Part shown: positions 25,664 through 33,348 of the stretch, in pieces
Numbering within the stretch: position 1 is the first letter of the stretch
Layout of the letters: the number at the start of each line of letters is the position of its first letter
NCBI GenBank assembly: GCA_030017655.1
Contig: JASEIM010000001.1
Coordinates: 1 to 64,000, forward strand
DNA: 64,000 bases
Direction of reading: 5' to 3'
DNA from: Methanobacterium sp.
Lineage (GTDB): Archaea; Methanobacteriota; Methanobacteria; Methanobacteriales; Methanobacteriaceae
Notes under the pieces: generated by a model
Database searches by the model: none
Told to the model about the DNA's origin: nothing
What the model saw: the letters and a program-made list of their open reading frames with translations, nothing else
Made by a program: the position numbers and the translations under genes

Positions 25664-26146
25664 TTATCTTGTAATTAAGGAATTCCAGTATTTATTGTAG
25701 TAGGATAACGGGCTTTTTAAAGAATCTTTATTTATAATTAATTTTCCCCATTCTTTTACTTTTTTTCCAGAAGGATCGTAGTTTGCTACTCTAATATAAC
25801 AGTATTTACCGTTTTTAGTTATATATGTAGTTACATAAAGAGTATTTCGCCAGTAAAAAAATGGATCATCATCTTTTTCTACTTTTTTATATATTACATA
25901 GAATATTGCTACATCATTAAATTTGTTTTTATAAGTTTTGTAAACTATTAATTGGTCATCCCATGGGTCGTCTTCTTTATTTTCATAGAATTTTTGTTTA
26001 TTACCATTAAATAATGGTTTATATGCGTTTTTGTTTGGTTCAAATGGTTTTGGAACTGTATTTGGCAAAGCTGAAACAGCACCAGCAATTGTAAATCCAA
26101 CGAAAGCCATAAATAGTAGGGTTATTGCAGTTGCTTTCTTATTCAT
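25664..26146 (-). CDS. Secreted small protein, family member (subfamily 2)
   Basis: A 160-residue protein with signal peptide NKKATAITLLFMAFVGFTIA ending GAVSA. The mature part holds EDDPWDDQLIVYKTYKNKF, FFYWRNTLYVTTYITKNGKY and a final LSYYNKYWNSL. PWDDQ and YWR(N/P) are shared with the members at 26232 and 26795. ATG 26146 has GGGGGTG upstream. Nearly identical signal peptides with diverged mature parts point to recent duplication with fast change of the exported domain. Confidence 0.7.
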   Translation of the reverse strand: MNKKATAITLLFMAFVGFTIAGAVSALPNTVPKPFEPNKNAYKPLFNGNKQKFYENKEDDPWDDQLIVYKTYKNKFNDVAIFYVIYKKVEKDDDPFFYWRNTLYVTTYITKNGKYCYIRVANYDPSGKKVKEWGKLIINKDSLKSPLSYYNKYWNSLITR

Positions 26147-26231
26147 AATTTTTCACCCCCTTTATGCTTGATTAGAAGAAAAATTCAATTAAATTAAAGA
26201 AAGAAAGTTGATGGGTTAAATTCTGATATTT

Positions 26232-26720
26232 TTATTTTATTTTAAGGTAATCACTTTCTAGAGCTTCTTTGCTCAAATATATTTTGAAGTTTTTAGTGTA
26301 CCAGTCCATGATGCTCATTTTTTTTGATAATTTAACCGTATCAATTATGCCGAAAATTTTGGGTTGAGTATTTGTATCATATTTTATCCATAACCGTTTC
26401 AAAGAAATGCTATTCTTATTTTTCCTTTTTATCGTCAACTCTTTGTATATTAAAGGTCTCCAGTAATAACCACCAGAAGCAGATTTGCTTTGGATATAAA
26501 GTTTTGCACTTACAATCACATCTTTATTTTTATAAATTTTAGTGTGATATTCAATCATTTTAGATTCTAAGGGGTCAATTGATGGGAAATAAACGTTTCT
26601 ATTTACAATTTGTGGATATGAGGTACTTACAGCAGCTGAAACGGCGCCAATATAATTTAAACCAGTAAAAACCATTATTAGTATGGTTATTGATAATATT
26701 TTTTTATTGAATTTTTTCAC
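26232..26720 (-). CDS. Secreted small protein, family member (subfamily 2, altered start)
   Basis: About 162 residues if it starts at GTG 26720. In its paralogues the sequence is GGAGGTGAAAAA(A)G followed by TTG or GTG and then AATAAAAAA; here the start position has TTC, so the normal start codon is lost and the in-frame GTG inside the old ribosome binding site, behind GGGAG, is the likeliest replacement. The signal peptide (KKILSITILIMVFTGLNYIG) is otherwise complete. The mature part includes GGYYWRPLIYKELTIKRKNK and the C-terminal MSIMDWYTKNFKIYL. Confidence 0.62.
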   Translation of the reverse strand: MKKFNKKILSITILIMVFTGLNYIGAVSAAVSTSYPQIVNRNVYFPSIDPLESKMIEYHTKIYKNKDVIVSAKLYIQSKSASGGYYWRPLIYKELTIKRKNKNSISLKRLWIKYDTNTQPKIFGIIDTVKLSKKMSIMDWYTKNFKIYLSKEALESDYLKIK

Positions 26721-26794
26721 CTCCCAACACGCCTTTTTAAAATTCAGAGTAGATGAGATAATCAATTTTAAAAAAGAAATAAATAGTGAATCAT

Positions 26795-27316
26795 CTATAA
26801 ATATTCTTTATTTTGATACCATGCTCTGTTTTTCCAGTAAAAGTCATACGCACTAATAGAAGTTTGATAGTCTTTGACTTTTTTGATTGATTTAGGGATT
26901 CCATTAACGTAAGTAGTTGTTGTGATGTCTTGTCTAACAAATTTAGTTTTTCTTAGATTATACCAATGTTTTTTATATGCTACATTCACCAATTGTCCAT
27001 TTTTTTCTTTTAAAGGTTTCCACCAATAACCTTCTTTATAATAGGGATTATTTGTCCTTTCTTTTAATGATAATTTCATGTGTATCCATACTCTACTTTT
27101 ATCACCAGTTTTATAGAAATTGTTAATTTCAAATTGTTGGTCGTCCCAAGGGGTAGATGGATTATTCGGATATGTAATCGTTATCTTACTTATTGTTTTG
27201 AAATAGTTATTATTAGGTGGCGGAGGAAATTCACTAGCTGCTGATATGGCCCCTGCAATTGTAAATCCAACAAAGGCCATGAATAGTAGGGTTAGGGCTG
27301 TTATTTTTTTATTCAA
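26795..27316 (-). CDS. Secreted small protein, family member (subfamily 2)
   Basis: A 173-residue protein starting at TTG 27316 behind GGAGGTG. The signal peptide NKKITALTLLFMAFVGFTIA differs from that at 25664-26146 in very few positions. The mature part has TPWDDQQFEINNFYKTGDKS, GYWWKPLKEKNGQLV and the ending ISAYDFYWKNRAWYQNKEYL. It is the most upstream member in transcription order. TTTATAAAT near 27391-27399 could be its TATA box on the minus strand. Confidence 0.7.
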   Translation of the reverse strand: MNKKITALTLLFMAFVGFTIAGAISAASEFPPPPNNNYFKTISKITITYPNNPSTPWDDQQFEINNFYKTGDKSRVWIHMKLSLKERTNNPYYKEGYWWKPLKEKNGQLVNVAYKKHWYNLRKTKFVRQDITTTTYVNGIPKSIKKVKDYQTSISAYDFYWKNRAWYQNKEYL

Positions 27317-27888
27317 CTTTTTTCACCTCCAATATGCGTTTAAACTCATCATGTGGATGAGAAGTAATTGGTCGTTTTAGTAATAATTTATAAATATTAT
27401 TTATTACTTATACCATATATTATTTACTGCTAAAATGACTTTATTTTTAAAAATAAAAACAAATATTGTGTTTAAGTCTTAAATAAAAGATTAAAACTAA
27501 TATAACAGAAAAATAGTTCTTTAATAAAAATTTTATCTTTTTTATAATATTTTCTATCTTTATCAAAAAAATAAATTGCATGCATTCACTATTAGTTAAT
27601 TACTCTTGTTAGTAAATACTAATATATCGCTGATATTTAATTTGAGTATATCATTCACATAAAAATAGTTTAAAAGAATCCAAGAAAGGAATGGAGAAAT
27701 AATTAATGGTAATAACCATGATATATTCAATAATAATAATATTTTAACATGTTTAGAACTTCTTATATTTCCTGATAAATTCTGCCTTAAATAGAACTAT
27801 ACATTAATTTAGTTTATCCAACAATAATAAAATGAATTTAATATTTAAAAATTCAAAAATATTTTTCCTTAATCTATGAGGATAAGTT
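27317..27888. other. Intergenic region with palindrome copy B
   Basis: No gene is seen. The region is very AT-rich. The only clear structure is TTAGTAAATACTAA at 27609-27622, an inverted repeat with TTAGTA/TACTAA arms around AA, within the 17-base word that also occurs at 23406-23422. The left end should contain the promoter of the secreted protein at 26795-27316. Confidence 0.6.
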
Positions 27889-28425
27889 TTAATTCAAAAT
27901 TAATGAATTAAAAATGATATCTGCGACATCGGAAACTTTTTTGTAATTTTTTTCATAATCATAGATTATTATGTTGTATAATACGCCTTTTTTATCTTTG
28001 AAATAGAAATATACGTACTTTAATTTTTCATTATATGTGGGATCTATCAGTGTATATATGCCTTTGAAAATTTCTATTCCATTTGGATTAATTTCTTTTG
28101 TGTGCGATACTACTTCGCCTGAAAAACTACTATTTGTAATTAAACTTTAAATTGCTTGCCGTGCATCTTCTGGATCTGTGTTTAACTCATTTTTTTGAAC
28201 ATAAATGAATGTAACTTCATGATTTAAAGTGATTACATGAATCCAACCTTCAAACATTATTTCATGAGAAGTACCATTTTGAAAACTTCCAGGGTACTTA
28301 AACGTTATAGATCCATCAGAAAAACTTTTCTGAGAGCTTGTATTTAGATAGATGAATCCGGATATTCCAATTATAATTAAGGCTACAATTAAAACTAATA
28401 GCGGTATTTTCTTCAAAACATTCAA
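27889..28425 (-). pseudogene. PsbP-like exported protein with an internal stop codon
   Basis: From ATG 28425 the frame has a membrane anchor (PLLVLIVALIIIGISGFIYL), then FSDGSITFKYPGSFQNGTSH, and reaches TAA at 28147-28149 after EDARQAI. The same frame continues without another stop to 27889, with NPNGIEIFKGIYTLIDP, YVYFYFKDKKGVLYNIIIYD and VSDVADIIFNSLILN, the normal end of a PsbP-like domain (compare FDYPDTW and NMIINSLEL in the lipoprotein at 15954-16487). A single nonsense change thus splits the domain. Confidence 0.75.
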
Positions 28426-28717
28426 CTCTTTTTATTATATATTATTAATATTTTTATTTTAAAGTTTAATATTATGGTTTGATTGTTTTATTACTTTTCA
28501 TTGAAAAATAAGAACCATAATTTTTAAATTTTTTCATTATTTAAAGTATATATGACTTTAAAATGTTTTTTAGTGTTAAATAACAAACATAATGTCCTTA
28601 TGGATACTATTTATATGTTATTTACTAATTTAAAGCTTTTTAAACGCTATTAAATGAAAAGATTTTTATATGTCCGTATGATATTTGATTAATAAGTGAT
28701 TAAATGGAGAATCCATT

Positions 28718-31700
28718 ATGAAGCGCTTATTAACATTGTTTATAGTTATTCCATTGGTTGCATTACTTTTTTCTAATTTTACTGTTGCGGTAAATTTAAA
28801 TCAAACATATACTTTTGATGAAGACTTCGATAATGGAACAATGACTGGATTAGAACATGAAACCACTCATAATCAATTGCAGATCTCTAATCCTCCTGCA
28901 ACAATTCCATTTATCTGGGTTCCTAATAGTAATGAAGGGACAGTATCTAAAGTTGATACAAAAACTGGTAAAGAGTTAGGGCGGTATCGTGTTAGTCCAT
29001 TTTCATATAGTTCTCCTTCCAGGACAACTGTTGACCTGCAAGGTAATTGCTGGGTTGCAAATAGACAAACAGGGACCGTGGTTAAAATTGGACTCTATGA
29101 AAATGGAGGATATATAGATAGGAACCTAAATGGAATTATAGAAACATCCATGGACTTAAACGACGATGGAATAATTGATGGGGATGAATTACTTCCATGG
29201 GGTTTGGATGAATGTGTCCTTTATGATATTATTTTGATTCCAGGCAAAGAAGGTACTTATATTCCAGGACAATACACAGAAGGTTATGCTAATGATTCTT
29301 CCAATCCAGGGCCAAGGGGAGTAGCAGTTGATGCTCAAAACAATATATGGGTCGGAACTTATGCAACAATGAAATTTTATTACATAAATGGTTCAAATGG
29401 ACAAATTATTAAAGTTATAGATGTTTCATCAGTAAACCATAAATCTTATGGGGCTATAATCGATGAAAATGGAGTTATATGGTCTTCAGGGCATGATGGT
29501 AATAATGTTCTAAGATTAAATCCTGAAGATAATTCATTCTTTAAAATAAACATCCCACATTTTGTTTACGGGCTTGGAATAGATCGGCAAAACCATCTTT
29601 TTGTTTCAGGATGGACAGATTCTAAACTTACTCGAATAAACACATTAACCGGTGCAATAGAATGGACAATAAGCTGTCCAATACAATCTAGAGGAATTAC
29701 AGTTACAGATGACGGGGATGTATGGGTTGCAAACTCACAGGCAGGCACTGTAAGCCGATATTCAAATGACGGGATCTTAAAAGCCACGATTAATGTTGGA
29801 AACAACCCAACGGGTTTATCGATGGATGCTGATGGCAAAGTATGGGTTGTTAATTATGGGGATGAATATATTCACAGAATTAATCCAGCTACAAATTCAA
29901 TAGAACTATCAAAAAGAATTCCTGGCGGTCTTCATTATGGTTACAGTGATATGACTGGTGCTGTATCACGTACAATTACCACTAAACTTGGAACATGGAC
30001 TGTAATTCACGATTCAGAAGTTAATAATGTGCCTTGGGGTACAGTTTCATGGAATAGTTTTGTACCGACAGGTACAGATTTAAATGTTAAGGTTCGAAGC
30101 TCCAATGATAAAATAAACTGGTCAATATGGGAAGAAGTGCAGAATGGAATTGAACTGAAATCAACAGCACCTGGAAGATATTTACAAATCTGGACTACTT
30201 TTCAAATTCTATCTGGCAAAAATTCACCAATTCTTTATGATTTAAAAGTAAAGGCAAATGTAGCAGATCTTTCAATCACAGCAACTACCAGCAACACCTT
30301 TCCAAGCATTGGAGATAGTATTAAAATAACTTTAACGGTAAAAAATAATGGACCATATGATGCTAATGGAGTTAAAACAACTTTTCAGATGCCTTCTGGA
30401 CTAAAATATTTAAGTTCTTCTTCTAATTCATATAATTTATTAACTGGACAGTGGAATATAGGAAAACTCACAAGTGGCTCAACCATATCTTTAGAAATCA
30501 CTGGTAAATTAGAAAATGCAGGGCTAATCAATAACATTGCAACAGTTTCAGGAAATCAAATTGACCAAAATATGACAAATAATAATGCAAATGTATTTTT
30601 AAATGTGTATCCCCGTCTTTGGATACCAGGAAATTCTAATAATCATGGAAATGAAAACCCTAATTCTGGTTATGATGTGAATTATCATGGTATTTCAGGT
30701 CAAACTAACCATGGTTCAAGTTATAGCCCTATATTTGATTTTTACATAAAAAGTCTTTCAGGAACCCTTAATCAATATTCTGGCGATAATATATTGTATG
30801 AAATTGATCAATTTATTTTAGATTCGATTGCTTTGAGTTTAGAGCCAAATTCTTTTTTAAAGGGTAATTCAGGATTTAATCCTTTCGGTAAAACTCCTTC
30901 ACAAATACTTAATCATTATTTTGGTAAATATATGCCCTCTGAGCTTAAGGATAATTCTTTCTTTCTTGATATGATTGGTTGGGTGTATGGTTCAAATTCT
31001 TTACTTCAACACCTGACACGCTTTAATCCGTTTTCATTCAACAATTATGCTGGCAATAAAGCTTCAGAGGCAGCTCTAAAAGCATGGAAGACTGGTGACA
31101 TATGGGACTTTTTTGATTATCCATTTTATCATTTTTACGGCTACGAAAATTTAAATAATATGTGGGGTGGAGAAAACATAAAGTGGTTTTTAGACAATTT
31201 CTTTGGAATAGATAATAATGGTAACATGTCTGTAGGATATTTCCTGCTTAATTTAGCTACTATTATTCCTATTGGAAGAGTAGCTTCAATTGGTGGTAAA
31301 CTACTGGTTAGATTTTTACCAAAAGCTGCATATTTAATGAAAAGCCCGGCTGTGCAGTTTTTACTAAAAAATAGTGCTGTACAAACAATACTCAAGGGTG
31401 CCAAAAATTATTTGGTAGATCCTTTAGCAAAGTTGGGACAATCTGTTCTTCTAAAGCTACCAAAATATTTGCGTAACATAAAATTAAAAGATATAACAGA
31501 AGTAATTAAGAAAATCAGTGATATTATTAATCTGACACCTAAAACATGGATTGAAACAATTGTTAAGGGACTTTCTAAGTCTTCATGGATTTCTCGCAAT
31601 GGTTCAAAACTTGTAACTACAGTTTTTGATAAATTAAAGCTGTGGAGAAAAGTATTACCTGAAGAAATTCCAACTATAATTGCTGATGGCATTAAACTAA

Positions 31701-32257
31701 TCTGGCAAGGTGCAAAAGGAGGATTTAGTTCTCTTTTAAATATTTTTTCGGATATGACTCCTCTTGCAGTTAAAGAATGGGTGCATACTACTCCCTGGAG
31801 AATGAGAATATTCAGGGGACTTAAGAAATTAACCAGTACACATCTCTATAAAGATGTTCATGGGGTTGTTAGCCCTCTTATTAAGAAGAATGCAGCACTT
31901 CACAGCGTTTATAAGGCAGCCAAAAAAGTAAATGAAGAAATTAAGAAAATTCCAGAAACAGCTAAGATAGTGGTTAAGACTGCAGCTAATGTAATTAAAA
32001 CTGTAGCAAAGACTGCTAAAACAGTAGCTAAGAAGGTAATCAGTAAAGTAACTAAAACTGTTAAAAAAGTTGCCAGTAAAGTATCTAAGGTCGTTAAAAA
32101 GGTTACGAAGGTTATTAAAAATGTATCAACAAAAATTGTAACTAAAGCTAAAAAAATAGTTAAAAAGGTTTCTAAAACTGTTAATAAAGCAATAAATACG
32201 GTTAAAAATACCATATCCTCTGGAGTAAACTGGATGAAAAGTAAAATAGGATGGTAG
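28718..32257 (+). CDS. Large secreted protein: beta-propeller, DUF11 domain, cationic helical C-terminus
   Basis: An 1179-residue protein with signal peptide (1-24). Residues about 60-410 are repeats of the streptogramin-lyase/NHL propeller type (GVAVDAQNNIWVGT, GITVTDDGDVWVANSQAGTV, GLSMDADGKVWVVNYG). At 134-157 two EF-hand-like calcium loops are inserted (DRNLNGIIE, DLNDDGIIDGDE). A DUF11-type domain spans about 514-628. From 629 it is unlike surface proteins: a hydrophobic glycine-rich stretch near 836 (LNLATIIPIGRVASIGGKLL) recalls pre-toxin regions, and 1068-1170 is a Lys/Val/Thr amphipathic series (KKVASKVSKVVKKVTKVIKN). GGAGA precedes ATG; TTTTTATATG is a likely TATA box. Confidence 0.75.
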   Translation: MKRLLTLFIVIPLVALLFSNFTVAVNLNQTYTFDEDFDNGTMTGLEHETTHNQLQISNPPATIPFIWVPNSNEGTVSKVDTKTGKELGRYRVSPFSYSSPSRTTVDLQGNCWVANRQTGTVVKIGLYENGGYIDRNLNGIIETSMDLNDDGIIDGDELLPWGLDECVLYDIILIPGKEGTYIPGQYTEGYANDSSNPGPRGVAVDAQNNIWVGTYATMKFYYINGSNGQIIKVIDVSSVNHKSYGAIIDENGVIWSSGHDGNNVLRLNPEDNSFFKINIPHFVYGLGIDRQNHLFVSGWTDSKLTRINTLTGAIEWTISCPIQSRGITVTDDGDVWVANSQAGTVSRYSNDGILKATINVGNNPTGLSMDADGKVWVVNYGDEYIHRINPATNSIELSKRIPGGLHYGYSDMTGAVSRTITTKLGTWTVIHDSEVNNVPWGTVSWNSFVPTGTDLNVKVRSSNDKINWSIWEEVQNGIELKSTAPGRYLQIWTTFQILSGKNSPILYDLKVKANVADLSITATTSNTFPSIGDSIKITLTVKNNGPYDANGVKTTFQMPSGLKYLSSSSNSYNLLTGQWNIGKLTSGSTISLEITGKLENAGLINNIATVSGNQIDQNMTNNNANVFLNVYPRLWIPGNSNNHGNENPNSGYDVNYHGISGQTNHGSSYSPIFDFYIKSLSGTLNQYSGDNILYEIDQFILDSIALSLEPNSFLKGNSGFNPFGKTPSQILNHYFGKYMPSELKDNSFFLDMIGWVYGSNSLLQHLTRFNPFSFNNYAGNKASEAALKAWKTGDIWDFFDYPFYHFYGYENLNNMWGGENIKWFLDNFFGIDNNGNMSVGYFLLNLATIIPIGRVASIGGKLLVRFLPKAAYLMKSPAVQFLLKNSAVQTILKGAKNYLVDPLAKLGQSVLLKLPKYLRNIKLKDITEVIKKISDIINLTPKTWIETIVKGLSKSSWISRNGSKLVTTVFDKLKLWRKVLPEEIPTIIADGIKLIWQGAKGGFSSLLNIFSDMTPLAVKEWVHTTPWRMRIFRGLKKLTSTHLYKDVHGVVSPLIKKNAALHSVYKAAKKVNEEIKKIPETAKIVVKTAANVIKTVAKTAKTVAKKVISKVTKTVKKVASKVSKVVKKVTKVIKNVSTKIVTKAKKIVKKVSKTVNKAINTVKNTISSGVNWMKSKIGW

Positions 32258-32317
32258 AATAAAAATATAAAAATATTAACTTATAGTAATGGTTAAATGA
32301 AATAAGGAGAAACAGCA

Positions 32318-33049
32318 ATGGGATTAATTATATGGGACATCGAAGAAGAAAAGGAGAAAAACAGAAAAAGTGCAGAAAAAATATTAAAAAATTTTCCAAA
32401 TGTTAAGGGCTTAAAAGAAGTTTTAGACGATGTCCAGTCTTTAATGGATTCAAACATTTATGAAAAGGTTTATGAAGCAAGTAATTTAGAGGAAGAGATT
32501 GGAGACTTTTCTCCACCATCTATAGAATATTTGTTGAATCATTACAGGCAGGATAGATACTCCTCTAAGGTTTTGAAGAATCCTTCACTTAACCTTTTCA
32601 CTGATAATATTATTTTTTCGCATTACCTTGCAACCACCGGTACAATAGGTTTTGTTAATTATGTTTATAAAAAACGTAAATTATCTTTAAACGATTTAGA
32701 CAAACAACATGCAGTACTCGAACGACTAATGTCCTTATTAGATGATTTTGATAAACCCCAGAACTTCCAACCTCCAACTGAGGAATTCTATGAAAAGCTT
32801 AAAAACATAGGATGGGATAAAAAAGGAAAAAAGCTCCATAAAAAAATGTATGATATATTATACCACCTTAATGATGTTAGATTTGGCGGATCAGGTACTT
32901 TTAGCAACGGTGAAAACTTTACACTGACATTTTTGGCAGCATGTAATGCCGTAAATCAAAATAGGGACAACATATCACCAGAAGATGTTGTAATGGCATA
33001 TAAAACATTTTCAAAGCTTATAAATACGGATATAACTAAATTAGTGTGA
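32318..33049 (+). CDS. Hypothetical cytoplasmic protein in operon with the large secreted protein
   Basis: A 243-residue protein without signal peptide or membrane segment, unrecognised. It appears mainly helical, acidic at the N-terminus (IIWDIEEEKEKNRKSAEKIL) with central SLNLFTDNIIFSHYLATTG and a C-terminal ISPEDVVMAYKTFSKLIN. AAGGAGA lies upstream of ATG 32318. It starts 60 bases after the 1179-residue gene and overlaps or abuts the following membrane gene, so the three form one operon. If the large protein is a toxin, this is a candidate immunity protein; that is speculation. Confidence 0.6.
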   Translation: MGLIIWDIEEEKEKNRKSAEKILKNFPNVKGLKEVLDDVQSLMDSNIYEKVYEASNLEEEIGDFSPPSIEYLLNHYRQDRYSSKVLKNPSLNLFTDNIIFSHYLATTGTIGFVNYVYKKRKLSLNDLDKQHAVLERLMSLLDDFDKPQNFQPPTEEFYEKLKNIGWDKKGKKLHKKMYDILYHLNDVRFGGSGTFSNGENFTLTFLAACNAVNQNRDNISPEDVVMAYKTFSKLINTDITKLV

Positions 33050-33054
33050 TTTTT

Positions 33055-33321
33055 ATGAACTGGAGGAAATTCATTGCTGTAATTATGGGAATTTTAACCT
33101 TTGTTGGAGTTATTGTTTTAATTGGGATTGTTGTTCGCAGTTATTGGCCAGATTATTCACCAAGCGAACATCCAGTTGAAAGATTATTTATTTTATTTGC
33201 CTCTTTTTTTGTAGCTTCAACCGTATATAATCTAATAAATGGTGAAGAACAAGAAATTAAAGAGAAAAAGAAGGTTAGTGGTGAAAAAATATCTCAAAAA
33301 CTTAAAGAGGTAAGAGAATAA
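33055..33321 (+). CDS. Small two-helix membrane protein
   Basis: About 88 residues from ATG 33055 (an in-frame GTG at 33046 overlaps the previous stop). Two membrane helices (FIAVIMGILTFVGVIVLIGI and LFILFASFFVASTVYNLI) flank a short loop; the tail is charged (EEQEIKEKKKVSGEKISQ) and should lie in the cytoplasm. No family is recognised. It is the last gene of the operon begun at 28718. Confidence 0.6.
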   Translation: MNWRKFIAVIMGILTFVGVIVLIGIVVRSYWPDYSPSEHPVERLFILFASFFVASTVYNLINGEEQEIKEKKKVSGEKISQKLKEVRE

Positions 33322-33348
33322 AAAGAATTTAAATCATTTAAAGAGTAA

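Noticed and set aside
22365..28149. In-frame TAA codons in two genes as recoding
   Set aside because: Pyrrolysine uses TAG and selenocysteine TGA; the zinc-ribbon gene has a second lesion, so decay is simpler.
18530..33321. The accessory region as an integrated virus or transposon
   Set aside because: No integrase, transposase, capsid, replication gene or terminal repeat pair was found; only short palindromes flank part of it.
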